A DNA stretch of 49,296 nt from JAPUDQ01 sp964552765 (GCA_964552765.1 CAZKIA010000003.1:1-49296), one strand, 5' to 3'. Counted from the first letter of the stretch, positions 8,343-17,423 are shown. The notes: generated from the letters alone by a model not told the origin. Numbers and translations: made by a program.

Positions 8343-9872
8343 ATGGATCAACAGCTCGCACTCGAGATAATGATGGAGGGGCATAGCGTACTACTAACAG
8401 GCCCGGCAGGGTCGGGCAAGACGTACGTACTCAACCAGTTTATTCGAGCTGCCAAATCTGCCAAAAAACACGTTTCTGTCACGGCAACAACTGGGCTTGC
8501 TGCCACGCATATTGGTGGCAATACGATTCATTCGTGGAGTGGTATTGGGGTGCACGACGAGTTGTCTGATGATTTTGAAGATTTTTTGTTAAAAAGCCGT
8601 CGCGATACGATTGAACTCACCGATGTGTTGGTGATCGACGAGATCAGCATGATGCACGACTATCGGCTAGATATGGTCGATAAAGTTGCGCGCGTGGTGC
8701 GCCAAGACCCGCGACCATTTGGTGGTATGCAGGTGATACTGTGCGGGGACTTTTTCCAGTTACCACCGATCAATCGCAGTGAAGGCAGGCAGGGCGGGTT
8801 TGTGGTTGGTGCTGATGTGTGGGGAGCACTTGATCCGGTGATTTGCTACTTGGCTGAACAGCATCGTCAAGATGATGACGATGTGCTGCTTAGCGTACTG
8901 AATGCACTGCGCCAGGGCGATATTCGCCGTGGGCATGCCGAGACGCTATTAACACGGATTGACGCCGAGCTAGATGATGACCGCGTGACAGAACTACACA
9001 CTGTGAATGTTGATGTGGATCGTATTAATACATCGCGACTGCGAGCGCTTGAGGGTGACGAAAAGGTGTATGAAGCTGTCACAACAGGGTCGGAGAACTA
9101 CGTGGCGTCACTTAAGCGATCGTGCCTTGCCCAAGAAAAACTGGTACTCAAACAGGGCGCATTGGTCATGGCGATAAAAAACAGTCCCGAGCGCAAGTAT
9201 GTAAACGGGAGCATTGGCACTGTGACGAGTTTTGATGTGCTGACGAACTATCCGATTGTTGAGTTTCGTAATGGCCGTACTGTTACCATGAAACCCGACA
9301 CATGGGAACTACGCGACGGTGATAAAAAACGGGCGGGCTTGAGTCAGGTGCCACTGCGACTGGCCTATGCAATTACGGTACATAAGAGTCAAGGGATGAC
9401 ACTCGATGCCGCGAGGATTGATCTGCGGCGGGCGTTTGTAGAGGGCATGGGCTATGTCGCGCTGTCGCGAGTGCGGTCACTTGATGGGCTGAGCTTGGTG
9501 GGGATTAATCGTATGGCGCTCCGTATCAGTGAGGATGCGCTGCGGATCGATGAGGGGTTGCGCAAAAAAGCCTGCGATGATCATGCGCGGTTTGAACACC
9601 TACGCAAACAAGCCATCAAGCGCGCCAAAAATGAAGTGAAAAAAGCTACCGACAAAGAAAAAAAGTCGTCGAGCTGGGCAGAACGACTGGCAATTATGCG
9701 CGAAAAACATCCCAATGCCTATCGTCCATGGACTGACAAAGACGACACAGAATTGAAAGAGTTATTTCAGCAAGGCACTGATCTTAAAAAGTTAAGTAAA
9801 AAATTTGGACGGCATGAACGCTCGATTATTTTGCGTTTGCAAAAACATTTTGGAGAAGACGCGGTACAATGA
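8343..9872 (+). CDS. Pif1/RecD-like AAA helicase with C-terminal HTH
   Basis: Superfamily 1B helicase, expected to unwind DNA 5' to 3'. Walker A is GPAGSGKT (residues 20-27), followed by VTATTGLAA and TIHSWSGIG. Walker B is VIDEISMM, then GDFFQLPP and, near residue 345, the late motif AYAITVHKSQGMTLD with ALSRVRSLDGL. The last ~60 residues (RPWTDKDDTELKELFQQGTD onward) form a helix-turn-helix-like module seen in some bacterial Pif1 proteins, probably a DNA or partner contact. The message may be leaderless or have a very short leader, since TACAAT ends 7 nt before the ATG. Confidence 0.92.
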   Translation: MDQQLALEIMMEGHSVLLTGPAGSGKTYVLNQFIRAAKSAKKHVSVTATTGLAATHIGGNTIHSWSGIGVHDELSDDFEDFLLKSRRDTIELTDVLVIDEISMMHDYRLDMVDKVARVVRQDPRPFGGMQVILCGDFFQLPPINRSEGRQGGFVVGADVWGALDPVICYLAEQHRQDDDDVLLSVLNALRQGDIRRGHAETLLTRIDAELDDDRVTELHTVNVDVDRINTSRLRALEGDEKVYEAVTTGSENYVASLKRSCLAQEKLVLKQGALVMAIKNSPERKYVNGSIGTVTSFDVLTNYPIVEFRNGRTVTMKPDTWELRDGDKKRAGLSQVPLRLAYAITVHKSQGMTLDAARIDLRRAFVEGMGYVALSRVRSLDGLSLVGINRMALRISEDALRIDEGLRKKACDDHARFEHLRKQAIKRAKNEVKKATDKEKKSSSWAERLAIMREKHPNAYRPWTDKDDTELKELFQQGTDLKKLSKKFGRHERSIILRLQKHFGEDAVQ

Positions 9873-9897
9873 GAAAATCAAGGTATAATAACATCCA

Positions 9898-12231
9898 GTG
9901 AAAAAAAGTAAGTTTACCCACTATCTATCATCGCCGCCAAAATGGCTTCGCATCGCTATCCCGGCGACGCTGATCGCGTTGTGGGTTATCGTGGCGGGTA
10001 TCGGCGGGCCGTACTTTGGGCGTGTTAGTGAAGTATCGGATATTGATCTGACGACATTTTTGCCGAAGAGTGCCGAGGCGACGAAGGTCAACGAAAAACT
10101 GAAGAAATTCCGCTCAGAAAAAACTATTCCGCTTCTCGTGGTATTTACGCCACGTGATGGCGTGATTGATGAGCAGGAGACGACTGTTATCAATGAACGA
10201 ATGACGAATGTACAGAAGATTGATGGAATTGTTGGCAGTATATCACCTGTTATTACGTCTGAGGATACAAAGGCTGGGTTGGTTGTGATCGAAGTGGACT
10301 CGAGTAAGAAGATTGCTAGCGTCCTCGCTTCGGTAAAAAATACACTTAACCAACCACGAATTGATAGTGTGTCATATAAACTCACTGGCCCGGCAGGGTT
10401 TGCTAGCGACCTGACGAAAGCCTTTGGCGGGATTGATGGCATACTGCTCGTGACGGCACTAGCGGTGGTGTTTGTGATACTGATGGTTGTGTATCGATCG
10501 ATACTGCTGCCGATTATCGTGCTCATGACGAGTATGTTTGCATTGACGGCAAGTATCTTATTGGTGTGGAATCTCGCCAAACTCGACATCATTCAACTCA
10601 ATGGACAGGTTCAGGGGATTCTCTTTATTCTTGTGATCGGAGCGGCGACGGATTATTCGCTGCTGTATATCTCGCGCTATCGCGAGGAATTGTATCGTGT
10701 GTCATCGACATGGATGGCGACTCAAGCGGCACTTCGAGGTGCGTTTGAGCCAATTCTTGCAAGTGGTAGTACGGTGATCGTTGGTTTAATGTGTCTGCTA
10801 CTTAGTGACCTCGCATCAAACCGAGCTCTTGGGCCCGTTGGCTCTATTGGAGTAGGGTTTGCAATGCTATCGGCTCTGACGTTTTTGCCGGTCGTGCTCT
10901 ATGCACTCGGTCGAACAAGCTTTTGGCCGGCGCGACCAAAAGCCGATGAAGCCAGTCGCAAGGTACACGCACAGAAACTGCGTAGCGGATTCTGGCACCA
11001 TGTAGGCGAGTTTGTATCACGGCGTCGACGAGTTGTTTGGATCGTGACAATGGCCGCATTGATCGTGGCATCGACGGGTTTATTTCACCTGCGAGCCGAC
11101 GGGGTTGATCAGAGTAAGTTGATCGTTGGTGCGTCAGAAGCACGCGATGGACAAGAGCTCCTCAGTAAGCATTTTCCGGATGGATCGGGTAGCCCTGTCC
11201 TGATAGTTGCGTCATGGCTGGGGCATGAGAATCTGGCAGCATCGATTGAGACTGATCGGGATGTTGATAGCGTGTCTGTTACGGCAGATAATTCACCAAG
11301 CGGAGCTAAGCCGCTCGGGCGAGAAGAAGCGCGTATTCGTGCCGATATAAAAAAAGAAGTCCAGAAAAAATACGATCAAAATAGCGCGGCGCTTGACCAG
11401 CAAGAGATCGACCTCTCATCGCAGTATGGGCCCTATGCAGCAGCGGCTATTGTCCAGCAGATTCGCGACCAGATACCAAGTATTGACTCCGTCGTTGATA
11501 GTGCGTATCCGTTTAACAATGCTGTCGCCAAGCAAGCGGATGGTGAGGTATTGCTTCAGGTAACCCTCAAAGATTCACCTGATTCACAGGCGGCTAAAGA
11601 CACCATTCAGCGGTTGCGTACACTGGTTCGTTCTGAGGATAGCTCGGCGATTGTTGGCGGTACAACTGCCGTACAGTACGACACAAATGTCGCATCGATT
11701 CATGATCGTAAATTGATTATCCCCGTGGTTCTTCTGGCGATTACGATCATATTGATGCTGCTGTTACGATCGATTATCGCGCCACTATTACTGTTGTTTA
11801 CGACGGTATTATCATTTGGGTCAGCTCTTGGAGTTGCGGCGTGGTTGTTTAATGATGTCTGGAAATTCCCAGGAGCTGATCCATCGGTGGTACTCTATGG
11901 ATTTGTGTTCTTGGTGGCGCTTGGGATTGATTACAATATATTTCTAATGACCCGTGTGCGTGAAGAATCGTTACGCCATGGTACGCAAGTAGGGGTGATC
12001 AAAGGTTTGGTTGTCACGGGTGGCGTGATCACGAGTGCTGGTGTAGTGCTGGCGGCGACATTTGCAGCACTGGCGGTTATCCCAATATTGTTCCTAGCCC
12101 AATTGGCGTTTATCGTGGCATTTGGCGTGCTACTCGATACCATCATCGTCCGCTCGCTGCTCGTGCCGGCGCTGATTAAAGACGTAGGCTCAATCGTGTG
12201 GTGGCCGTCAACATTACGCCTGAAGAAATAA
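9898..12231 (+). CDS. MMPL/RND-family membrane transporter, 777 aa
   Basis: Large exporter with the duplicated RND layout: an N-terminal helix, an external loop, a six-helix block (about residues 175-330), a second external domain (about 400-600) and a second helix block to the end. GAATDYSLLYISRYREEL and GIDYNIFLMTRVREES are the paired MmpL signature segments with the membrane Asp-Tyr used for proton coupling. Substrates of such proteins are often lipids or peptides; none can be read here. The GTG start lies 8 nt after TATAAT (9884-9889), so the transcript is probably leaderless. Confidence 0.93.
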   Translation: MKKSKFTHYLSSPPKWLRIAIPATLIALWVIVAGIGGPYFGRVSEVSDIDLTTFLPKSAEATKVNEKLKKFRSEKTIPLLVVFTPRDGVIDEQETTVINERMTNVQKIDGIVGSISPVITSEDTKAGLVVIEVDSSKKIASVLASVKNTLNQPRIDSVSYKLTGPAGFASDLTKAFGGIDGILLVTALAVVFVILMVVYRSILLPIIVLMTSMFALTASILLVWNLAKLDIIQLNGQVQGILFILVIGAATDYSLLYISRYREELYRVSSTWMATQAALRGAFEPILASGSTVIVGLMCLLLSDLASNRALGPVGSIGVGFAMLSALTFLPVVLYALGRTSFWPARPKADEASRKVHAQKLRSGFWHHVGEFVSRRRRVVWIVTMAALIVASTGLFHLRADGVDQSKLIVGASEARDGQELLSKHFPDGSGSPVLIVASWLGHENLAASIETDRDVDSVSVTADNSPSGAKPLGREEARIRADIKKEVQKKYDQNSAALDQQEIDLSSQYGPYAAAAIVQQIRDQIPSIDSVVDSAYPFNNAVAKQADGEVLLQVTLKDSPDSQAAKDTIQRLRTLVRSEDSSAIVGGTTAVQYDTNVASIHDRKLIIPVVLLAITIILMLLLRSIIAPLLLLFTTVLSFGSALGVAAWLFNDVWKFPGADPSVVLYGFVFLVALGIDYNIFLMTRVREESLRHGTQVGVIKGLVVTGGVITSAGVVLAATFAALAVIPILFLAQLAFIVAFGVLLDTIIVRSLLVPALIKDVGSIVWWPSTLRLKK

Positions 12232-12239
12232 GCCTCGAC

Positions 12240-13097
12240 TTATGAAGTGAATACCTTTGTTTTGAGGGTGACGACCTTGATATTACCATCGACGATAAAG
12301 CTGGTACCGACATTTTGTGAGCGCATTTTAAATGGCTGGCCGTCGCGGATTGTTTGGACTGAGCGGATAGCGCCAGCATCGTGTAGTGTATCGATAATAA
12401 AGTCGCGTTCTCTAGTATGCTCATGAGAGTTGTGGTGTGTGATTTGCAAGTTGCGCCAGCGGATGCCTAGCGGCTGGATGTCTTCAATTGCCGCGCCGAT
12501 CCAGACTTTTTGGCGCCGACCAAGCAGGTGATTGAGGCGTGATAGCCAGTACTCGAAGTGGTTATTTGTGTCGATTTCTGGCTCTTCAACCAGCTGCCAA
12601 AATCGGACATGATGACGATGTCGTGGCGATGATTTGCCGTCGATAGGTCGTTGAAACCCCATATCAAATTTGCGTCCAAACAGATAAAAGGCACTAAATG
12701 GTGCGGTGAGGTAGTTTTTATTCATAACAATGGCATAGGCTTCTCGTAGTATGTTCCGAAATGAGGCGGGATCGGCCACGTACCAGCCTGCTCGCTGCAT
12801 GGCATTGATGAGTTGGCGTTTGCTTGTCGCGATGACGGCGATATTAACAGGGTCGGCTGCCCATCCGTCAGATGTAACGACGTAGCGAGGGATGTGCTGA
12901 GGACGGAATACAATATGCCAAAAGCGGCTGACAAGCGGGAGCATACCATACGCGAGCGTCCCATAGCTGATCAAGATGGCCCACGCGATAGGAAGACGAT
13001 GATCGAGATAGGGGACAAACAAGAATGTTGTTACATAGGTCGCAGTCAGTACGAATACTGCGGTCAAGATACGCCATACGATACGCAGAAGTCTCAT
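12240..13097 (-). CDS. LssY_C domain membrane protein, 285 aa
   Basis: Two membrane helices at the N-terminus (about residues 5-30 and 38-58) precede a soluble domain with DPVNIAVIATSKRQLINAMQ, RAGWYVADP, YLTAPFSAFYLFGRKFDMGF and HHVRFW. These match the order of motifs in the LssY C-terminal domain, known from secretion- and phosphatase-linked proteins but of unknown activity. The start is ATG 13097, 8 nt from AGGAG; longer readings would run over the divergent promoter. It converges with the MMPL gene, leaving 8 bases between stops. Confidence 0.8.
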   Translation of the reverse strand: MRLLRIVWRILTAVFVLTATYVTTFLFVPYLDHRLPIAWAILISYGTLAYGMLPLVSRFWHIVFRPQHIPRYVVTSDGWAADPVNIAVIATSKRQLINAMQRAGWYVADPASFRNILREAYAIVMNKNYLTAPFSAFYLFGRKFDMGFQRPIDGKSSPRHRHHVRFWQLVEEPEIDTNNHFEYWLSRLNHLLGRRQKVWIGAAIEDIQPLGIRWRNLQITHHNSHEHTRERDFIIDTLHDAGAIRSVQTIRDGQPFKMRSQNVGTSFIVDGNIKVVTLKTKVFTS

Positions 13098-13103
13098 GTA
13101 CAT

Positions 13104-13147
13104 CGCTCCTATTGTAGCAGATGACAGGCAGGGTATAATGGTAGTCA
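13104..13147. promoter_or_regulatory. interlocked divergent promoters
   Basis: Rightward: TTGTAG (13112-13117), 16 bp, TATAAT (13134-13139), 8 nt to the GH1 ATG. Leftward: TTATAC, 16 bp, TACAAT, then AGGAG for the LssY_C gene. Each -10 overlaps the other's -35, so only one polymerase can bind at a time. Confidence 0.6.
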
Positions 13148-14407
13148 ATGGCTGAAAAATACACATTTCCGAAACGATTTTTGTGGGGTGCTGCGACGAG
13201 TTCGCATCAAGTTGAGGGAGGTACACACAATCAGTGGAGTATCTCAGAGCTTGAAAATGCTAAATCTCGTGCAAAACAAGCTCAGTATAAGCAAACACAT
13301 TTACCTGATTGGGCAGAAATACGCCCTGAAGCGACACGACCAAGTAACTATGTATCGGGTAAAGCGACAGACCATTATCATCGGTACGAGGAGGATTTTG
13401 CGTTGCTTTCGTCGATGAACATGAACGCATTTCGTTTTAGTATCGAGTGGTCGCGTATCGAGCCCGAAGAGGGAAAATGGGATGAAAAGGCGATTGAACA
13501 CTATCGCACCTATATAGTGGCGCTCAAAAAACGCGGTATTGAACCCGTTGTAACGTTATTTCACTGGTCGATGCCAGTCTGGTTTGCCGAGAAGGGTGGG
13601 TTTGAACATCACGGGAATATCAAGTATTTTGAACGCTATGCCGAAAAGGTATTGACTGAATATGAGCCACTGATTCGCTTAATCTGTACCTTTAATGAGC
13701 CGGAAGTCTACGTCGCTCAAGGATGGTTGCACGAAGGTGAGTGGCCGCCGCACAAACGTGGCCAGTACATCCTTGGAGCATGGGTATACCGTAATCTGGC
13801 AGTTGCCCATAATCGCGTGGCCCGCCGAGGCCAGGCAATGAGTCGTCGATTTAAATTTAGTGTTAGTAAAAACTGCGCTCATCACTACCTCGGTGATACA
13901 TCGTACAAGAGCAAATTCATGATTCGGATGTGGCAGTACATTAGTGACTACTGGTTCTTGAATCGTATTCGTCGACGTATGGACTGGTTGGGGCTCAATT
14001 ATTATTTTTCCAATCGATACATAGGTGGCAGGGTTATTAATGAGAATATTCATATGAATGATCTTGGATGGGAGATGCGGCCTGATGATATCCAGTTTGT
14101 GCTGGAGCGTTTGTACAAAAAATATCGTAAACCGATCATTATTACTGAAAATGGTGTAGCTGATCGACATGATCGCTATCGCCGCTGGTGGATTGCACAC
14201 ACCATTGATGCTATCCATAAGGCTATGAAAAATGGGGTGAAGGTAGAAGGGTACTTGCATTGGAGCCTGCTTGATAATTTCGAGTGGGCCTATGGTAAAT
14301 GGCCACGCTTTGGGCTGGTTGAGATAGACTATAAGACGCTAGTGCGGACAATTCGGCCAAGCGCCGCATGGTATGGCAAAGTAATCAAAAAATTACGCGC
14401 GGTATAA
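13148..14407 (+). CDS. glycoside hydrolase family 1 (beta-glucosidase-like), 419 aa
   Basis: Retaining beta-glycosidase. The N-terminal signature FLWGAATSSHQVEGG (residues 11-25) and both catalytic glutamates are present: the acid/base in TFNEP (Glu184) and the nucleophile in ITENG (Glu334). Also seen are FRFSIEWSRIEP and the aglycone/glycone site segment HWSLLDNFEWAYG. It lacks a signal peptide, so it acts in the cytoplasm. At 419 aa it is slightly shorter than the usual 440-480. It could process disaccharides or phospho-sugars scavenged from a host; substrate choice is not readable. Confidence 0.95.
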   Translation: MAEKYTFPKRFLWGAATSSHQVEGGTHNQWSISELENAKSRAKQAQYKQTHLPDWAEIRPEATRPSNYVSGKATDHYHRYEEDFALLSSMNMNAFRFSIEWSRIEPEEGKWDEKAIEHYRTYIVALKKRGIEPVVTLFHWSMPVWFAEKGGFEHHGNIKYFERYAEKVLTEYEPLIRLICTFNEPEVYVAQGWLHEGEWPPHKRGQYILGAWVYRNLAVAHNRVARRGQAMSRRFKFSVSKNCAHHYLGDTSYKSKFMIRMWQYISDYWFLNRIRRRMDWLGLNYYFSNRYIGGRVINENIHMNDLGWEMRPDDIQFVLERLYKKYRKPIIITENGVADRHDRYRRWWIAHTIDAIHKAMKNGVKVEGYLHWSLLDNFEWAYGKWPRFGLVEIDYKTLVRTIRPSAAWYGKVIKKLRAV

Positions 14408-14429
14408 TAAGGGTAGTAGGAGAGGACAT

Positions 14430-15431
14430 ATGAAACCAATCATACAATCTGGACCAAAAATCGTTGTGATCGGTGGAGGTACCGGAAGTTTTACGTTACT
14501 GAGTAACCTCAAATACTACGTTAAAGACATCACGGCACTTGTTAATATGGCGGATGATGGTGGTAGCACGGGTCAGCTTCGTGATGAGTATGGCGTATTG
14601 CCGCCAGGTGATATCCGTCAATGCCTCGTGGCGCTGAGCGAAAATCCGCGAGTTCGGGATCTTTTTAACTATCGTTTTGAAGATAGTACGCTTAAAGGCC
14701 ATGCCTTTGGTAATCTATTTTTGACAGCGCTCGAAAAGATGACAGGTAGTTTTGCTGATGCAGTGGAGCTGGCAGGGGAAGTCCTAAATATCACGGGTCA
14801 GGTCGAGCCAATAACACTCACAAATGTCGCATTGTGCGCAGAAGGGGCAGACGGTAAAACAGTCAAAGGTGAGTACACGATTGCCCATGCGAAGATTGCG
14901 AAGAAGCCAAAGATTTGGCTCGAGCCGAAAGCGACAGCTAACCCGCAAGCACTGAAGGCAATTGCTGAAGCTGATATCGTGGTGATTGCACCAGGAAACC
15001 TCTATGGTAGCCTGGCACCTGCGCTGGTAGTCCCTGGCATCGGCGAGGCATTGATCAAAACGGCAGCTAAGCGTGTGTATGTGTGCAATCTCGTGACAAA
15101 GCCTGGGCCAACCGACGGATTCAAGGTACATGATTTTGCCGATGAAATCGAACGACTGGCAGGACATGATTTCTTGGACTACGTCCTTTATAATACAGAG
15201 CATCCGTCAGAAGAACTGATGAGCAAGTATGCGCGTGATGGCGAGTATGCGGTTGAGATTGACCATGAGGCGATCAAAGCGCGACACTACGATGTAAAAG
15301 GGGCTGATATCCTGTCGGCGACAGCCTGGCAGGGCGCGCAGGCCAGTGATCCACTCCTGGGTGTTCGGAGTTTTATTCGGCATAATTCTGATGCGGTAGC
15401 CCGACAATTAATGAGGATATATTTTGCATGA
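14430..15431 (+). CDS. yvcK: YvcK/CofD-like family protein
   Basis: Rossmann-like protein of the YvcK branch, which binds UDP-sugars and is needed for carbon balance and cell shape in several bacteria. The N-terminal IGGGTGSFTLLSNLK, NMADDGGSTGQLRDEYGVLPPGDIRQCL, HAFGNLFLTALE, and APGNLYGSLAPALVVPGI are family hallmarks in order. The length of 333 aa is typical. AGGAGAGGACATATG gives a strong ribosome site. It overlaps the HAD gene by 4 nt (ATGA). Its placement with a HAD protein and a UDP-glucose pyrophosphorylase-like enzyme suits a role in envelope precursor control. Confidence 0.94.
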   Translation: MKPIIQSGPKIVVIGGGTGSFTLLSNLKYYVKDITALVNMADDGGSTGQLRDEYGVLPPGDIRQCLVALSENPRVRDLFNYRFEDSTLKGHAFGNLFLTALEKMTGSFADAVELAGEVLNITGQVEPITLTNVALCAEGADGKTVKGEYTIAHAKIAKKPKIWLEPKATANPQALKAIAEADIVVIAPGNLYGSLAPALVVPGIGEALIKTAAKRVYVCNLVTKPGPTDGFKVHDFADEIERLAGHDFLDYVLYNTEHPSEELMSKYARDGEYAVEIDHEAIKARHYDVKGADILSATAWQGAQASDPLLGVRSFIRHNSDAVARQLMRIYFA

Positions 15432-16138
15432 ACCCAGAAGTTTACCCATCAACATTTATCGTTGACCTTGATCGCTGCCTTGTCGATAGTGCGTTTTTGC
15501 AGAAGCAACTTGAGCAAGCCTACGCTGAGACAATTGGTAAAGATGCAACAGTTCTGAGCGAGATCGGCGAAATCGTGTCACAAAGTGGCGGATCATTTGA
15601 TATGGTAACGGCGCTTAATGAAATGGTAACGGCCCAGGAACTGGCACGAATTCGCACGAAGTTTCTTGAGCTAACAGCCGATAATGCCTCGGTGTATGAG
15701 CCGGGTGCTGAGATGTTTTTGCAACACTTACATGATACGAGCGTACCATTTTTCATCATGACATATGGTGGCGATGAGTGGCAGACATGGAAGTTACTCA
15801 CCGCAGGATTAGCTGAGGTTCCGCACATCATCTTAGATGCGAAAGATAAAGGGGTTTATATATCGGACAGGTATGATGTATCGACGCAGACCTATGTATT
15901 TGATGGGATAGCAAATCATGGCGAGTGGCGTACCAGCACGGTAGCGTTGATCGACGATAAGGCGGTGAGCTTTGTCGGCTTGCTTTCGCCGCGTTCTCGA
16001 GGACTATGGTACTGGCCAGAGGGGCGAGAATTATTACGATCACAATCTATCGGACAAGATGAACTACCGGCTTCGGTTCAGATTGTCCGAAGTTTTGACG
16101 ATATCATCACCTCACACCTCTCGGAGGGGAGAGAGTAG
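15428..16138 (+). CDS. HAD-superfamily hydrolase-like protein, 236 aa
   Basis: The N-terminal IVDLDRCLVDS aligns with HAD motif I (DxDxT/V): both aspartates are kept, and Arg-Cys follow where Gly-Thr is common. IMTYGGDEWQTWKL resembles motif II and following lysine, and VALIDDKAVSF resembles motif IV (DD). A phosphatase activity is therefore plausible; the substrate is unknown. It overlaps yvcK by ATGA and abuts the galU-like gene, whose ATG follows its stop directly. Confidence 0.8.
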   Translation: MNPEVYPSTFIVDLDRCLVDSAFLQKQLEQAYAETIGKDATVLSEIGEIVSQSGGSFDMVTALNEMVTAQELARIRTKFLELTADNASVYEPGAEMFLQHLHDTSVPFFIMTYGGDEWQTWKLLTAGLAEVPHIILDAKDKGVYISDRYDVSTQTYVFDGIANHGEWRTSTVALIDDKAVSFVGLLSPRSRGLWYWPEGRELLRSQSIGQDELPASVQIVRSFDDIITSHLSEGRE

Positions 16139-16975
16139 ATGAAATGCACCAAGGCGATTATTGCAGTGGCAGGCTACGGTACGCGGCGGCTGCCGATCGC
16201 AAAGGCTGTCGAAAAATGTATGCTACCACTCCTTAACCGACCGGTCGTAGACTATGCGGTTCAGGATTGTATTCGAGCAGGTGTCACTGATATTTACTTT
16301 GTGGTGAGTGGCGATGCTCGGCAGCTCCGTGATTATTATGAGCGCCAACCAGTGTTAGAGGAGTATCTGACACGCAAAGGCAAGCCCGATATGGTTGCCG
16401 CTATACAGCCGCCAAAGGACGTGACGTTCCACTATATTTCTCAAGACTTATCAGATGGACGGTATGGTACGTCGATTCCTGTATGGCTATGTCGGGATTA
16501 TTTTGAGGATGACGAGCATATGCTGGTTGTGATGGGTGATCAGACCCTCTATCGAGCAGATGGTGGTTCTGAAGCGCGTGATTTGATTGAGCACGTGATA
16601 TCATCGGGCGCTGACGCTGGAATCATTGGCAATCCAATCCCATGGGAGCAGATTAGTAATTTCGGTATCATCGAGACAGATGATGAGGGATATTATCGCC
16701 GGATTATTGAGCATCCGAGGCGCGACGAGGTAAATACTAACCTTAATAATTCGAGCTTCTACCTTTTGCCAGCGACATTTTTTGAGTATCTGACGCGGCA
16801 AATTGCTGCCGAGCAAACAAGTGAAGGCGAGTACTTTATCATTGATGCAATCAATCACATGGCAGATGACAAAAAGATCGTTGTCTATACATCCAGAGGT
16901 GAGTACCTGGAGTGTGGCTCGCTTGCAAACTGGGTGCGGGCTAACGAATGGCTTCTTGAACATCACATCGATTGA
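16139..16975 (+). CDS. galU: UTP-glucose-1-phosphate uridylyltransferase-like nucleotidyltransferase
   Basis: Sugar nucleotidyltransferase of the GalU/RfbA fold. The N-terminal VAGYGTRRLPIAKAVEKCMLP carries the GxGTR nucleotide loop and the following lysine. GDQTLY supplies the metal-binding aspartate, and NFGIIETDDEG, EKP-like EHPRR and the late LECGSLANWVRANEW match GalU order. The length of 278 aa is close to the bacterial norm. GalU makes UDP-glucose for glycans. The start directly follows the HAD stop, with GGAGGGGAGAG as ribosome site. A related dTTP-using enzyme cannot be excluded. Confidence 0.87.
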   Translation: MKCTKAIIAVAGYGTRRLPIAKAVEKCMLPLLNRPVVDYAVQDCIRAGVTDIYFVVSGDARQLRDYYERQPVLEEYLTRKGKPDMVAAIQPPKDVTFHYISQDLSDGRYGTSIPVWLCRDYFEDDEHMLVVMGDQTLYRADGGSEARDLIEHVISSGADAGIIGNPIPWEQISNFGIIETDDEGYYRRIIEHPRRDEVNTNLNNSSFYLLPATFFEYLTRQIAAEQTSEGEYFIIDAINHMADDKKIVVYTSRGEYLECGSLANWVRANEWLLEHHID

Positions 16976-17001
16976 CGAACGAAACTTCTTATGTATACAA
17001 T
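16972..17001 (+). promoter_or_regulatory. promoter for the 60-aa membrane protein gene
   Basis: TTGACG (16972-16977), 18 bp, TACAAT (16996-17001). Only 5 nt separate the -10 box from the ATG at 17007, implying a leaderless mRNA. Confidence 0.6.
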
Positions 17002-17006
17002 AGGGC

Positions 17007-17189
17007 ATGGTAAAGAAAACATCACCCAAAAAAACAATCTCGCGCTACTCGTTCACACAAACAAATGATGACCTCAAGCACTCAATCTTGCTTGTGTCGT
17101 TGTTTATCAACCTTATCGTACTCGTGACATGGCTTGTTGTACGGCTGGACAACACCTATCTCTCACAACTGACATGGCTTGTTAAATAG
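17007..17189 (+). CDS. single-span membrane protein, 60 aa
   Basis: A basic, Ser/Thr-rich N-terminus (KKTSPKKTISRYSFT) is followed by one hydrophobic helix (about residues 26-46, ILLVSLFINLIVLVTWLVV) and a short tail. No family is recognised. It has its own promoter and a terminator at 17213, so it is monocistronic, and it sits just ahead of the dcw cluster. Confidence 0.65.
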   Translation: MVKKTSPKKTISRYSFTQTNDDLKHSILLVSLFINLIVLVTWLVVRLDNTYLSQLTWLVK

Positions 17190-17212
17190 CAAACTACGTC
17201 GATAAACAGGAA

Positions 17213-17240
17213 ATACCTTGTGACTACAAGGTATTTTTTT
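17213..17240 (+). terminator. intrinsic terminator
   Basis: ATACCTTG pairs with CAAGGTAT around TGACTA, followed by a run of seven T. Classical rho-independent form. Confidence 0.85.
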
Positions 17241-17260
17241 ATCCACAAATATGTGGATAA
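17239..17260. promoter_or_regulatory. pair of inverted consensus DnaA boxes
   Basis: TTATCCACA (17239-17247) and TGTGGATAA (17252-17260) are two perfect 9-bp DnaA boxes facing each other across AATA. They lie between the terminator of the small membrane protein gene and the mraZ promoter. DnaA could link cell-division gene expression to replication here. The same palindrome could also fold as a hairpin in RNA. See findings. Confidence 0.6.
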
Positions 17261-17293
17261 CTGAGGATTATTGGCAAATATCTAAAAAAAGAC

Positions 17294-17322
17294 TTGCAGT
17301 GGGTAGAAGTGGGTAGTAAACT
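17294..17322 (+). promoter_or_regulatory. mraZ promoter overlapped by an MraZ-box repeat
   Basis: TTGCAG (17294-17299), 17 bp, TAAACT (17317-17322). Between and over these lie two direct repeats with 10-bp period, GTGGGTAGAA and GTGGGTAGTA (17299-17318). They match the (G)TGGG repeats that MraZ binds to repress its own operon in other bacteria. The leader to mraZ is about 95 nt. Confidence 0.7.
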
Positions 17323-17423
17323 AGAGCTAGTGGAATACCCGGGGCGTCATAGAACGACAGGGCAAAAACAAAAACCACGGCACCAAAACAACAAACACCA
17401 ACCTAATACGCTCCAAGGAAGAG

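Noticed and set aside
17213..17260. Chromosome replication origin at the DnaA-box palindrome
   Set aside because: Only two boxes are present, with no AT-rich unwinding element array and no dnaA or dnaN beside it. A regulatory or hairpin role is more modest and fits the context.
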